A stretch of DNA of 64,000 nt from Bacillus sp. Marseille-Q3570 (GCF_946151055.1 NZ_CAMGYZ010000003.1:372001-436000); one strand, 5' to 3'. Shown: positions 26,102 to 35,610, counted from the first letter of the stretch. Translations and numbers: made by a program. Notes: a model not told the origin generated them from the letters alone.

Positions 26102-26150
26102 GGGTTGAGCCATAAGTGCCCGGCACTTCGTTTATGGTCAACCCTTCTTC
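26102..26150 (+). terminator. terminator after queF
   Basis: GGGTTGA-CCATAA pairs with TTTATGG-TCAACCC around an inner GTGCCCGGCAC palindrome, followed by TTCTTCTGTTT. Confidence 0.7.
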
Positions 26151-26162
26151 TGTTTATCAAAG

Positions 26163-26632
26163 GTTATATTCGTAAACTTTGTTGCTCTTGCACTTATAAA
26201 AAGTATAAAATACTTTCTTCAGTATAAGGGCAACTAAGGCTCGACCTACAAAAGGCTTTGGTCTCCCAGGTTTTCTTTAAAAGTCATTGATTTCCGCTCC
26301 AGGATGCTCGCTCCGCGGGGCGTGCGGTGAGCCCACTCGTCGCCTTGCTACCTCAGGAGTCTCCTTTTCAAGGAAGCATTTGTGCTCCTGCGTCTACAAG
26401 AAAGTCCTGTCGAAACGAGCTTCCTCGTCGCATCCCTTGCGAGGAGATTATTCAGGTAGTAGGCACGCTGATCCCGCAGGACAAGGAAAGCTTCGGCAGC
26501 GTTACATCACACGAAGAAAATGCGATTTTCATTTTTGAGGAATCTCGCACCTTGCTCTCCAATCAACTTGAACAAGGTGATTTTTTTAAAATGACTCAAA
26601 AGCAACAACCTTTTAGAAAAGAGCCTTATCAA
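26163..26632. repeat. nested composite of intergenic repeats
   Basis: The outer GCAACAA element starts at about 26166 (CGTAAACTTTGTTGCTCTTG) and ends at 26632 (TTTTAGAAAAGAGCC). It is interrupted first by a TTTAAAGAAA element (26192-26280) and then by a third repeat type beginning GATTTCCGCTCCAGGATGC at about 26289 and running to the AATCAACTTGAACAAGG border at about 26580. Open frames across it are accidental. Confidence 0.8.
26192..26280. repeat. TTTAAAGAAA element, copy 3 (nested)
   Basis: About 89 bases: AAAAGTATAAAATACTTTCTT hairpin (decayed left end), TATAAGGGCAACTAAGGCTC, and the right end GGTTTTCTTTAAA. It lies inside the GCAACAA element. Confidence 0.8.
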
Positions 26633-26659
26633 TAAGATAATATTTCGAATTGATGTTGT

Positions 26660-27030
26660 ATGGAACATCCCTAAAGCGAAATTCACAAGACTCCTGCTTG
26701 GAAAGCAAGCCAGTCGCCGATCAAACAGCCACGTTTTCAGTTAACGGACATCAGAGCCGTTATTTGTGAAAAATTCGCTGTTTCTGAATTTTAACGGACA
26801 CCACAGCCGTTATTTTCGAATAAAATAGCTGATTTTCTATGATATCAGCGAAATAAGGTCCCTGGTGTCCGTTAGGTTGGTAAAATCCTATTGTTTTGGA
26901 CAAATAAGGTCTCCTGTGTCCGTTAACGTGCAAGTACAACTCGGTTTCAACTTAGAACGAGCGAGGAAACTTGCGGATTGCTTGTGAAATAGGAGTGAAT
27001 TTCGCAAAAATCAATGATCAAGTATAACAA
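26660..27030. repeat. composite: GCGAAATTC element with ACGGACACC block, copy A
   Basis: Outer ends are GCGAAATTCACAAGACTCCTG (about 26677) and GGAGTGAATTTCGCAAAAATC (to about 27013). Inside, 26750-26932 carries four units: two TTAACGGACAYCASAGCCGTTATTT forward, then two AAATAAGGTCYCTGGTGTCCGTTA-type units inverted. A second composite of the same build lies at 53355-53720. Confidence 0.85.
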
Positions 27031-27075
27031 AGCTAATAATAAAAACAGAGTGCATCATAGAAAGGAGGATGTCGG

Positions 27076-27876
27076 ATGGAACCGATTGAATTGAAACGTA
27101 TACTGGAAAAGAAACTAGGAAGTGAAGATCGATCGTTCATTTTCAATGCAAAAGAAAAAACACTTCGTATTGAAGAAAAAGAAAGCGGTAAAGGTATAAC
27201 ACTCTCACTTCCTGGCTTGACTGCCAAATACGAAGAACGAAAAGATGATGCAATTGATGAAATCATCTACCATGTTGACGAATTGTTTTCTGTCATGAAT
27301 CAAAACCAATCTTTAGATGGAAATCAGAAAGCGGTTTTTCCAGTGATCCGATCGACATCTTTTCCAACTGAGCATAACGGGGAACCGCTTGTGTTTGAAG
27401 AGCATACAGCTGAAACGCGGGTTTTTTATGCACAGGATTTAGGGAATTCGTATCGTTTGCTGACAGAAAATATGCTTGAAGAGCAAGGTTGGAATTTACA
27501 GCAATTAAAAGAGATAGGAAGATTCAACTTACGTTCACTTGATTGCTCCATGAAGGAAGATCAGGTTGCAGGAAATGTATTCTATTTCATCAACCACAAT
27601 GATGGATATGACGCAAGCCGCATCCTGAATCAACAGCTGCTTGACAGCATGAAGAAAAAAGCAGAAGGGACACTTGCTGTTGCTGTACCACATCAAGATG
27701 TCTTGATACTTGCCGATATCAAAAATGAACAGGGCTACGATATTTTAGGCCAGATGTCCATGCACTTCTTTTCGAATGGCAGGGTTCCTGTGACTGCTTT
27801 ACCATTCCTTTATGAGGATGGAGAATTCGAGCCTATATTCATACTTGCTAAAACAAAACCGGAAGAATCTGAATAG
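27076..27876 (+). CDS. ytpQ: DUF1444 family protein YtpQ
   Basis: A 266-residue cytosolic protein of the DUF1444/UPF0354 family. Family features seen are the opening with FIFNAKEKTLRIE, the FPVIRS segment near residue 90 and AVAVPHQDVLILAD near residue 197. No membrane or catalytic motif I can name. The function is unknown. The ATG follows AAAGGAGGATGTCGG. It precedes ytpR by 24 bases, as in B. subtilis, and is probably in one transcript with it. Confidence 0.92.
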   Translation: MEPIELKRILEKKLGSEDRSFIFNAKEKTLRIEEKESGKGITLSLPGLTAKYEERKDDAIDEIIYHVDELFSVMNQNQSLDGNQKAVFPVIRSTSFPTEHNGEPLVFEEHTAETRVFYAQDLGNSYRLLTENMLEEQGWNLQQLKEIGRFNLRSLDCSMKEDQVAGNVFYFINHNDGYDASRILNQQLLDSMKKKAEGTLAVAVPHQDVLILADIKNEQGYDILGQMSMHFFSNGRVPVTALPFLYEDGEFEPIFILAKTKPEESE

Positions 27877-27900
27877 ATGTTATGAAAGGGGAAAGCCCGT

Positions 27901-28518
27901 ATGGTGAATGTACATTATAACCAAAATGGAATAGGGGATGTCCTGCTCGTTTCTGTTGATGCAGGGACGATAACAGAACGTGATTATCACAAACACGGTG
28001 AAGTAGTGAAATTATTTGATAGAAAAGATGGTCGTACTATCGGCTATAATATCTTCAATGCTTCCAGACATTTTGATCTTCAAGGGAATGGGAAGCTTGA
28101 AGTTACAGAAATAGTAGTAGATCAAATCAATCAGTTTTTACACAAGAGCGATGTTGGGGACACGATTACGTTTGATGCTCGACCAGAATTCATCGTCGGA
28201 CACGTCACTTCCAAAGAAAAGCACCCAGATGCAGATAAGCTTAGTATTTGTAAAGTTGATATTGGTGATGAAGTGCTGCAGATCGTTTGCGGAGCTCCCA
28301 ATGTCGATAAAGACCAAAAAGTCGTTGTCGCCCGCGTGGGTGCAATGATGCCAAGCGGAATGTTGATAAAAGAAGCGGAACTAAGAGGCGTGCCATCCTC
28401 AGGAATGATCTGTTCAGCTAAAGAATTGGATTTACCTGATGCTCCAAAAGAAAAAGGAATTCTTGTTTTAAGTGATGAACATGAAATTGGTGCTGATTTC
28501 TTCACACATGACAAGTAA
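27901..28518 (+). CDS. ytpR: tRNA-binding domain protein YtpR
   Basis: A 205-residue protein whose C-terminal half (about 95-203) is an EMAP/tRNA-binding OB-fold: [21 protein letters not shown] followed by VCGAPNV and [16 protein letters not shown], the same module that begins the PheT subunit of phenylalanyl-tRNA synthetase. The N-terminal half is the YtpR-specific DUF4479 region. No synthetase catalytic domain is present. It may bind tRNA or act as a chaperone for RNA; this is inferred. A compact terminator follows at 28531. Confidence 0.94.
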   Translation: MVNVHYNQNGIGDVLLVSVDAGTITERDYHKHGEVVKLFDRKDGRTIGYNIFNASRHFDLQGNGKLEVTEIVVDQINQFLHKSDVGDTITFDARPEFIVGHVTSKEKHPDADKLSICKVDIGDEVLQIVCGAPNVDKDQKVVVARVGAMMPSGMLIKEAELRGVPSSGMICSAKELDLPDAPKEKGILVLSDEHEIGADFFTHDK

Positions 28519-28530
28519 AGTGAGTTAGGA

Positions 28531-28556
28531 CAACCAGATCGGATCTGGTTGTTTTC
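28531..28556 (+). terminator. terminator after ytpR
   Basis: CAACCAGAT and ATCTGGTTG are separated by three bases and followed by TTTTC. Confidence 0.85.
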
Positions 28557-28713
28557 TACTACTTATTTACCTTTTTTGAGGAGAATGAGTAAGGAATAGG
28601 TTTGGTTTGACTTGTTTCTTTTGATAAAGATGGTGGTAATATTCGAATAGTGACTCATAAATTCGAATATTTAAGTGAAGGAAAGAAATTTTTTAAAAAA
28701 GGTGAATGTATAG

Positions 28714-31257
28714 ATGTCTAACTGGTTGAAAAAAATGATGAATTTGATTTTTGAAGATGAAGAAGACATAGAGACTGAAAAGGAAAACAATCGGACCATC
28801 CCAAAAGCAAATACGCAAAGAAAAGGGAAATCTGTAGGACGGATGACAGCAGGGAAAAGCTCGTTTGAACCGAGGATGGTGCATCAATATCCAAAAGAAG
28901 GGAATTTTCGTTTTCCAGTCATACCTGATGAAAAAAACAAGAAGGATCGCTGTAACGTTCCCACTGAAAACGATCGAGGAACCAGCGAAAATGAACCACA
29001 AAAGCCCATCAAGCGAGATGATGAAAAGCAACCAAGGGTAGAAAGAAAACAATCTGAACGTAGTCGAAGCGGGGTAAGGTCTAAAAAAACTGAGGAAAAG
29101 CCAAAGTTTACTGGAGAAAATTTTACACCTACTGAAATTCCTTCTCCTATCTATGGATTCGGCAGTCGTCCGGAAGTGTTTCCGCCTAAAATCGGCCCGG
29201 AAAGTGCTGGTACCATTTCTAGTAAAAAACAAGCGCAACAACCAAAGTATGAACCAGGATATGAAGCTTACCAGGCAATTTTGGAAATGAAGGAAGAAAA
29301 AGATTTTAATCAATCTGAAATGAAGGAAGCTGAAGCATCAAATCAAAATGAACCAGACCAATCTGAAGTAGAAAAAGAAGAATGGACACTTCATGGCTGG
29401 GGGATCACGCAAGAATCAGAACAGGAAAGAGAAGTACCTGAAACCGCAGACTGGAATATAGAAACAAACGAAGAAGATGAGGAAGTAGATACTGAAACGC
29501 CTAACAATTTTGAAATTGAATCTACGGATATCGAGACGAAAGAGACGTTGGAAGACAATAGTGCTACAGAACAAGTAATGGCTGAAAATGCTGCTGAATC
29601 CATCCATACATATGAAAACAACACGTCCAAAACACCGGAACCCGTTGAAACAAAAGAGGTTGAAAACAATGAACACGGTTCAGAAAAGCCGACTCGATCT
29701 GTAATTCATAAAAATGAAGAAGGGAAAAAGAAGAGTCCGATCCCGTTCAACGTAATGATGCTGCAACGTGACAGGAAGCCTCAGACGAAAACACCGGCTG
29801 ATCATTCGAACACACCAAAGCATGAAAAATCGATTGAACGAGGGTACACTTTCCCATCTGAAAGCTTGCTGGACCGGGAAATTCAGGAGATAAATGATGA
29901 CGAAACATGGTTGAAGGATCAAATCGAACTACTGCAGTCTACCCTTCATAACTTCAATGTTAAAGCCACTGTAGTCGGCGCGACAAAAGGTCCATCTGTT
30001 ACAAGAATTGAAGTTCAGCCTGCACCGGGCGTAAAAGTCAATAAGATAACGAACCTTTCTGATGATATCAAATTGAGCTTAGCTGCGAAAGATATCAGGA
30101 TGGAAGCACCAATCCCAGGACGAAATGCGATCGGGATCGAGGTTCCAAACAAAGTGAGCAAATCGGTGACCCTGCGTGAAATCATCACACATCCTAATTT
30201 TACGCAAAGTTCATCTCCGCTATCTGTAGCGTTAGGCCTTGATATTTCAGGAAATCCGGTGGTGACGGATCTTCAAAAGATGCCACATGGGCTAATTGCT
30301 GGTGCTACTGGCTCTGGTAAAAGTGTATGTATCAATTCGTTGCTCATCAGTATCTTATATAAAGCTCATCCGGACGATGTACGATTGATGCTCATCGATC
30401 CGAAAATGGTGGAGCTGGCTCCGTATAACCAGTTGCCACATTTGGTAACGCCAGTCATAACGGATGCAAAAGAAGCGACACTTGGACTGAAATGGGCAGT
30501 GGATGAAATGGAACGTCGGTACGAATTGTTTGCAAAAACAGGGGTCAGAGATATGGAGCGTTTCAATAAGCTCGTCAAGGAAAAAGGAGAACCTGACCAA
30601 AAGCTGCCTTACGTAGTTGTAGTTATCGATGAATTAGCAGATCTGATGATGGTTTCGCCACAAGAGGTTGAAGACTCAATTTGTCGTATCGCACAAAAAG
30701 CCCGTGCTTGTGGTATCCACCTTCTTTTGGCGACTCAACGCCCGTCGGTAGATGTGATAACCGGATTGATCAAAGCAAACATTCCGACACGGGTTGCATT
30801 CTCTGTCTCTTCATCAGTGGATTCAAGAACAATCATCGATACGAACGGAGCGGATAAGCTTCTTGGTAAAGGGGATATGCTTTTCCTTGGTAACGGTGTA
30901 TCCAAGCCTGTACGTGTACAGGGGAATTTTGTATCTGATGAGGAAATCGAACGGATCACCAAGCATGTCAAAGAACAACGCGAACCCGATTATTTGTTTG
31001 AAAAAGAAGAGTTAGTGCAAAATACCTTGGCCTTTGATCAGAACGATGAATTGTTCGATGAGGCCTGTGAATTCGTACTTGAACAAGGTGCTGCTTCATC
31101 TTCTTCCTTACAGAGAAGATTCCGTATTGGTTATAACCGTGCAGCTAGACTAGTGGATATGATGGAATCCCGCGGCATTGTTTCTGAAGCGATGGGAAGT
31201 AAACCGCGAAATGTACTTGTAACGAAACAAGAGTTTTATGATCATGTAAGTGAGTAA
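28714..31257 (+). CDS. sftA: DNA translocase SftA (FtsK/SpoIIIE family, soluble)
   Basis: An 847-residue FtsK-type translocase that moves DNA out of the closing septum. Unlike SpoIIIE it has no N-terminal membrane helices; residues 1-390 are a hydrophilic linker rich in Glu, Lys and Asn, expected to reach the divisome. The motor follows: alpha/beta domains from about 390, Walker A GATGSGKS at 530-537, Walker B VVVIDELADLMM near 635, and the arginine-rich ATQRPSVDVITG loop near 672. Residues 780-830 form the winged-helix gamma domain that reads orientation sequences (LQRRFRIGYNRAARL). The same order ytpQ-ytpR-sftA occurs in B. subtilis. Confidence 0.96.
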   Translation: MSNWLKKMMNLIFEDEEDIETEKENNRTIPKANTQRKGKSVGRMTAGKSSFEPRMVHQYPKEGNFRFPVIPDEKNKKDRCNVPTENDRGTSENEPQKPIKRDDEKQPRVERKQSERSRSGVRSKKTEEKPKFTGENFTPTEIPSPIYGFGSRPEVFPPKIGPESAGTISSKKQAQQPKYEPGYEAYQAILEMKEEKDFNQSEMKEAEASNQNEPDQSEVEKEEWTLHGWGITQESEQEREVPETADWNIETNEEDEEVDTETPNNFEIESTDIETKETLEDNSATEQVMAENAAESIHTYENNTSKTPEPVETKEVENNEHGSEKPTRSVIHKNEEGKKKSPIPFNVMMLQRDRKPQTKTPADHSNTPKHEKSIERGYTFPSESLLDREIQEINDDETWLKDQIELLQSTLHNFNVKATVVGATKGPSVTRIEVQPAPGVKVNKITNLSDDIKLSLAAKDIRMEAPIPGRNAIGIEVPNKVSKSVTLREIITHPNFTQSSSPLSVALGLDISGNPVVTDLQKMPHGLIAGATGSGKSVCINSLLISILYKAHPDDVRLMLIDPKMVELAPYNQLPHLVTPVITDAKEATLGLKWAVDEMERRYELFAKTGVRDMERFNKLVKEKGEPDQKLPYVVVVIDELADLMMVSPQEVEDSICRIAQKARACGIHLLLATQRPSVDVITGLIKANIPTRVAFSVSSSVDSRTIIDTNGADKLLGKGDMLFLGNGVSKPVRVQGNFVSDEEIERITKHVKEQREPDYLFEKEELVQNTLAFDQNDELFDEACEFVLEQGAASSSSLQRRFRIGYNRAARLVDMMESRGIVSEAMGSKPRNVLVTKQEFYDHVSE

Positions 31258-31276
31258 TAGACAAGAAGCAATATGG

Positions 31277-31347
31277 CTACCGATAATGCAATACCTAATC
31301 AACTTTAAGGAATAAATGATAGTCTTGAATTATCGGTAGTCGTTTTA
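31277..31347 (+). terminator. probable terminator after sftA, long loop
   Basis: CTACCGATAAT (31277-31287) pairs perfectly with ATTATCGGTAG (31329-31339) across about 41 bases; CGTTTTAT follows. Confidence 0.5.
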
Positions 31348-31381
31348 TATGATAAACTAATGGTTATCTTATAAGTAGGCA

Positions 31382-31435
31382 TAAGCGAAATTTGCAACAC
31401 TCCTGCGGGAAGAGAGTAAATTCTGCGATAATAAA
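31382..31435. repeat. GCGAAATTC element, minimal copy
   Basis: AAGCGAAATTTGCAACACTCCTG is joined almost directly to GGAAGAGAGTAAATTCTGCG, the two ends of the family with the interior deleted. It lies 60 bases upstream of the nicotinate phosphoribosyltransferase gene. Confidence 0.7.
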
Positions 31436-31494
31436 CAATAGCAGTATCAAAAACAATAAGCAACGGAAGTACATAAAGGAATAGGTGCAATCGT

Positions 31495-32598
31495 ATGGAT
31501 ATGAAAGAAATCGAATTGAAAATGCAAGGAAAAATCAATAGACTGACGAATAACACCTTCAAATTCGATGAACGTGTCGCTGAAGGATGGTTTTCGGCTG
31601 TATACTTTTTGAAAACTTGTGAAATCGCAGAGGCACATCGTTCGGATAATGTCGTTAAAATGCAATTCTTCCAAAAGAAGCATGCCGTGCTCTGTGGAAC
31701 TGACGAAGCGATCGCTTTGATCAAAACTTTCGCAAAAAATCCTGAAGAATTGGAGATCTACTCACTTAAAGACGGTGACAAAGTCGAACCCTATGAAACG
31801 GTTCTGACGATCGAAGGTCCGTATCAAAACTTCGGGTCACTTGAAGGTCTCATTGACGGCATCCTGGGCAGAAGAACTTCTGTCTCGACGAATGTATATA
31901 ACGTTGTGAAAGCAGCAAGTACTTCAGGTGTTCAAAAGCCTGTCATCTTCATGGGGGACCGTGATGATCATTTCACCCAGCAAGCGGGTGATGGATACGC
32001 AGCATACATTGGGGGTTCTACAGCACAAGCTACCCATGCTATGAATGAATGGTGGGGCAAGCGCGGGATGGGTACGATGCCGCATGCACTCATCCAGTTG
32101 TTCGAAGGCGATGTTGTAGCTGCTTCAAGGGCGTATTACGAGCAGTATCCTGAAGATGAGTTGATTACACTGGTAGACTATAATAATGATGTCATCACTG
32201 ACTCTTTGAAAGTGGCTAGAGAGTTCGGAGATACATTGAAAGGCGTCCGGATCGATACCTCGAGGACACTTGTCGATCAATATTTCTGGAGAAACCAGGA
32301 CGAACTCGGTACATTCGATCCAAGAGGGGTCAACCCTGAATTGATATTCGCATTGAGGGAAGCTTTGGATGATGAAGGTTACCAACATGTAAAAATCGTG
32401 GTAAGCGGAGGGTTCAACGAAGATCGTATTCGAGCATTTGAAGAACGACAAGTTCCAGTTGATATCTATGGAGTGGGAAGTTCTTTATTGAATATCCATA
32501 TTGGTTTTACTGGTGACAATGTTTTATTAAATGGAAAAAGGGAAGCTAAAAAAGGACGAAAGCACCGTCCGAACCCACGTCTCGAGAAAGTGGAATAG
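31495..32598 (+). CDS. nicotinate phosphoribosyltransferase
   Basis: A 367-residue enzyme of NAD salvage that joins nicotinate to PRPP. MGDRDDHFTQQAGDG and GGSTAQATHAMN (about 142-183) and the later VVSGGFNEDRIRAF and VDIYGVGSSLL blocks, which bind the PRPP phosphate, are typical of the type II phosphoribosyltransferase barrel. It belongs to the short form of about 360 residues rather than the 490-residue B. subtilis PncB type. It is inserted between sftA and murC, genes that are close neighbours in B. subtilis. A small terminator lies just after it. Confidence 0.9.
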   Translation: MDMKEIELKMQGKINRLTNNTFKFDERVAEGWFSAVYFLKTCEIAEAHRSDNVVKMQFFQKKHAVLCGTDEAIALIKTFAKNPEELEIYSLKDGDKVEPYETVLTIEGPYQNFGSLEGLIDGILGRRTSVSTNVYNVVKAASTSGVQKPVIFMGDRDDHFTQQAGDGYAAYIGGSTAQATHAMNEWWGKRGMGTMPHALIQLFEGDVVAASRAYYEQYPEDELITLVDYNNDVITDSLKVAREFGDTLKGVRIDTSRTLVDQYFWRNQDELGTFDPRGVNPELIFALREALDDEGYQHVKIVVSGGFNEDRIRAFEERQVPVDIYGVGSSLLNIHIGFTGDNVLLNGKREAKKGRKHRPNPRLEKVE

Positions 32599-32616
32599 GT
32601 CGATTTGAGGAATTAT

Positions 32617-32638
32617 TAGTCTAAAGACTACTTTTTTG
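32617..32638 (+). terminator. short terminator before murC
   Basis: TAGTCT and AGACTA with a 2-base loop, then TTTTTT. The TATAAT at 32640-32645 just beyond it may be the murC -10 box. Confidence 0.6.
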
Positions 32639-32756
32639 ATATAATGTTAAAATGGGTTTTACGCCTAAGGGTGATACTAGCCCCATTTATCTGAATTAGG
32701 CATATAATAAATGTAGAAAATTAGTAACGATTCCAGATTAGTTGGAGGTTCGTTTT

Positions 32757-34058
32757 ATGACAACTTATCATTTTGTTGGGATTAAAGGGACTGGTATGAG
32801 TCCATTGGCCCAGATTCTTCATGATATGAAATATGACATTCAAGGATCTGACATTGAACAATACATCTTTACCCAACAAGCATTAGAAGAACGAAATATC
32901 CCAGTATTGCCATTTGGAGCAGAAAATGTGAAATCTAATCAAGTGGTGATCGCTGGAAATGCATTTCCGAATGATCATGAAGAAGTGGCTAAAGCTACTG
33001 AGTTAGGAGTACCAGTGTACCGTTACCATCACTTTTTAGGTGAATTCATCAAGAATTTCATCAGTGTTGCTGTAACAGGTTCACATGGCAAAACTTCTAC
33101 GACAGGCTTATTAGCACACGTTTTAGGTGCTGCGAAACCAACATCCTATTTGATTGGTGATGGATCTGGAAAGGGGAAGGAAGATAGTGAATATTTCGTC
33201 TTTGAAGCTTGTGAGTATCGACGACATTTCCTTTCATATGAGCCGTCTTATGCAATCATGACAAATATAGATTTTGACCATCCGGATTATTTTAAAGATG
33301 TAAACGACGTATTCGACGCTTTCCAATCGATGGCTTTGCAAGTTCAAAAAGGGATCATTGCTTGTGGAGACGACCCTTACTTGCAACAGATACAAGCAAA
33401 AGTTCCGGTCATGTTCTATGGCTTGAATGACACGAACGATTTTCAAGCAAGGAATATCCAGGTCAATCAACAAGGCACCACGTTCGATGTGTTCGTCAGG
33501 AACGCGTATCATGAAACATTTACGATTCCTGGATTCGGGACACATCACGTGCTCAATGCCTTATCAGTAATCGCCCTTTGCCACTATGAAGAAGTGGACG
33601 TCAACATTTTGAAAGAAAATCTAGCTACGTTCAAGGGTGTGAAGAGAAGGTTCTCTGAAAAGCAAATCGGACAACAGGTTCTGATCGATGACTATGCCCA
33701 TCACCCGACAGAAATCAAGGCTACGATCGAATCTGCAAAACAGAAATATCCCGACAAAGAAGTCGTTGCGATTTTCCAACCGCACACTTATACACGGACA
33801 CAAACGTTCTTGAGCGAATTTGCAGACAGTTTGAACCAGGCTGACTCAGTGTATTTGTGTGATATATTCGGATCTGCCAGAGAAAATTCAGGTGATTTGA
33901 AAATCGAAAATCTGCAAGAGCGGATTCCGAACTCAAATATCATCGGTGAAGAAACGATCGATATTTTATCGAAGCATACCAACAGTGTACTCCTATTCAT
34001 GGGTGCAGGTGACATACAAAAATATCAAAAAGCTTATGAAAGCCAGATGGCTTCATAA
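32757..34058 (+). CDS. murC: UDP-N-acetylmuramate--L-alanine ligase MurC
   Basis: A 433-residue ATP-dependent ligase adding L-alanine to UDP-MurNAc, the first peptide step of peptidoglycan synthesis. Residues 1-95 bind the UDP substrate ([13 protein letters not shown]). The ATP P-loop is [10 protein letters not shown] at 108-117. The central [10 protein letters not shown] and [13 protein letters not shown] blocks bind metal and the third domain carries FQPHTYTRT. It starts at ATG 32757, 7 bases after GGAGGT. The length agrees with B. subtilis MurC (about 432). Confidence 0.97.
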   Translation: MTTYHFVGIKGTGMSPLAQILHDMKYDIQGSDIEQYIFTQQALEERNIPVLPFGAENVKSNQVVIAGNAFPNDHEEVAKATELGVPVYRYHHFLGEFIKNFISVAVTGSHGKTSTTGLLAHVLGAAKPTSYLIGDGSGKGKEDSEYFVFEACEYRRHFLSYEPSYAIMTNIDFDHPDYFKDVNDVFDAFQSMALQVQKGIIACGDDPYLQQIQAKVPVMFYGLNDTNDFQARNIQVNQQGTTFDVFVRNAYHETFTIPGFGTHHVLNALSVIALCHYEEVDVNILKENLATFKGVKRRFSEKQIGQQVLIDDYAHHPTEIKATIESAKQKYPDKEVVAIFQPHTYTRTQTFLSEFADSLNQADSVYLCDIFGSARENSGDLKIENLQERIPNSNIIGEETIDILSKHTNSVLLFMGAGDIQKYQKAYESQMAS

Positions 34059-34069
34059 GTGGAAGGAAG

Positions 34070-34112
34070 CGACCTCAAAGGCTAGAGATGGCCACCTTGA
34101 GGTCGTTTTATC
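34070..34112 (+). terminator. terminator after murC
   Basis: CGACCTCAA and TTGAGGTCG form a perfect stem with an inner GGC/GCC pair, followed by TTTTATCG. Confidence 0.8.
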
Positions 34113-34117
34113 GCTTT

Positions 34118-34232
34118 TGTAGTTAATTTTTCATTTTTGTAGTTAAACCGTCATTTTTCGTAGTTATTTCTTCATTTTTGTTGTTATTTTCAAATTTTTG
34201 TAGTGAGCACCTGTATTTTTGTAGTTAATTGT
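34118..34232. repeat. ~22-bp degenerate tandem repeat, TTTTTGTAGTTA
   Basis: Five to six units of the type TCATTTTTGTAGTTAAATCG follow the murC terminator. Spacing is 21-25 bases and the units vary by a few bases. Not coding. Confidence 0.75.
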
Positions 34233-34257
34233 TTTTCAACTGGTGTTTCGAATATGA

Positions 34258-34300
34258 AAAAGCTGAATCTGATACTAAACGATCAGCTTCAGCCCTTTTT
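34258..34300. terminator. bidirectional terminator, aminopeptidase end
   Basis: AAAAGCTGAATCTGA pairs with TCAGCTTCAGC (one bulge) with T runs on both sides; it lies 12 bases beyond the stop of the minus-strand aminopeptidase. Confidence 0.7.
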
Positions 34301-34311
34301 ACCTAATAAAA

Positions 34312-35427
34312 TCACTTCAGATTCTCCGGATTAAGCGGTTCTAGCTCTGGTAAGACGAAGCGGCCATCTTTTCTTATAAGGACACCGTCGAAGTAGATTT
34401 CCCCTCCGCCGTAGTCAGGGCGTTGAATATTGACAAGATCCCAGTGGATATTGGAGTCATTACCGTTGAACGCTTCCTTATAACATTGCCCCGGTGTAAA
34501 GTGGAAACTTCCATCGATCTTTTCGTCAAACAGGATATCCTGCATCGGTGTTTGGATATAAGGGTTCACACCAATTGCAAATTCTCCAATATAACGTGCG
34601 CCTTCATCCGTATCGAGGACTTTGTTCAATCTTTCCGTATCATTTGCGCTTGCTTCGATGATTTTTCCGTCTTTGAACGTGAAACTTACATTATGGAAGA
34701 CGAATCCCTGATAAGGAGACGGCGAGTTGAATGTAATCGTGCCATTGACTGAGTCGCGTACTGGTGCTGTGTATACTTCACCATCCGGTAGATTTTTATG
34801 TCCTGCTGATGTAACAGAAGGAATATCTTTGATTGAGAAAGTCAGGTCTGTTCCTGGACCTTTAATTTGGACCTGATCTGTGCGGTTCATCAGCTCTTCT
34901 AGTGGTCCCATCGCGTCCAGCATTTTGCTGTAATCAAGATTACATACATTGAAGAACAAATTTTCGAATGCAGAAGTACTCATGTCAGCTAGCTGCGACA
35001 TGGATGGTGTCGGATAACGGAGTACACACCATTTCGTTTTCGGGATTCTGAGTCCATGATGGACAGACTTGTAAACTTTCTTCTGATAGAGTGCCATCTG
35101 TTCAGACGGAACATCCGATAGTTCTGAAATATTATTCCCCGAGCGGATTGCTACATAGGCATCCATTTCTTTCATGATCGTCTCTTCAAATTTCCCTTGA
35201 AGTTCCAGTTGCTCTTCTTTTGCTTCCATAAGTAAAGCACGTTGAGTGGTTTCATCCTTAATGGTTACAAAAGGAAAGCCCCCAGCTTTATATGCCTCTT
35301 CTACAAGAGCATTAACAAGTTCCTGTTGGAAACCTGTATTTTCTATCAAAACTTTCTCACCAGGCTGAAGGTCTACCGAATATGTAATGATGTTATTCGC
35401 CAACGCTTGTATTCTTGGATCTCTCAT
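34312..35427 (-). CDS. M29 family aminopeptidase (AmpS/PepS type)
   Basis: A 371-residue metallo-aminopeptidase of family M29. Recognisable blocks are VRSGNNISELSDVP near 85, then the metal-binding part in the second half: LPDGEVYTAPV (Glu), GEFAIGVNP (Glu), HFTPGQCY and HWDLVNIQRPDYGGGEIYFDG near the C-terminus (His and Asp ligands). The start is ATG 35427 after AAGGAGAGGG; an in-frame ATG 33 codons upstream has no site and is unlikely. It reads against its neighbours, between murC and ytxG. Confidence 0.93.
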   Translation of the reverse strand: MRDPRIQALANNIITYSVDLQPGEKVLIENTGFQQELVNALVEEAYKAGGFPFVTIKDETTQRALLMEAKEEQLELQGKFEETIMKEMDAYVAIRSGNNISELSDVPSEQMALYQKKVYKSVHHGLRIPKTKWCVLRYPTPSMSQLADMSTSAFENLFFNVCNLDYSKMLDAMGPLEELMNRTDQVQIKGPGTDLTFSIKDIPSVTSAGHKNLPDGEVYTAPVRDSVNGTITFNSPSPYQGFVFHNVSFTFKDGKIIEASANDTERLNKVLDTDEGARYIGEFAIGVNPYIQTPMQDILFDEKIDGSFHFTPGQCYKEAFNGNDSNIHWDLVNIQRPDYGGGEIYFDGVLIRKDGRFVLPELEPLNPENLK

Positions 35428-35554
35428 AAGGAATTGCCCTCTCCTTTTTATAATATTTGTTATTTCCCACCTACTATTGTACTTTATTTTAAGTTTAGAA
35501 AAAAGATAGGAGGATTGTTGAATCAAGACAGCGAATTTGATTAAAAAGGTTTAA

Positions 35555-35580
35555 GTTTAATGAATACGTGAATTGGGAAA
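35555..35580 (+). promoter_or_regulatory. sigma-B type promoter for ytxGHJ
   Basis: GTTTAA (35555-35560), 14 bases, GGGAAA (35575-35580), an exact fit to the sigma-B pattern GTTTAA-N12-15-GGGWAW. The expected start is near 35588, 23 bases before the ytxG ATG. In B. subtilis ytxGHJ belongs to the general stress regulon. Confidence 0.72.
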
Positions 35581-35610
35581 TGGAATACTAAACAGGAGGT
35601 GGTATGCGAT

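Noticed and set aside
26287-26635. Two frames of 83 and 102 residues
   Set aside because: They run through nested intergenic repeats and end at the border of the GCAACAA element.
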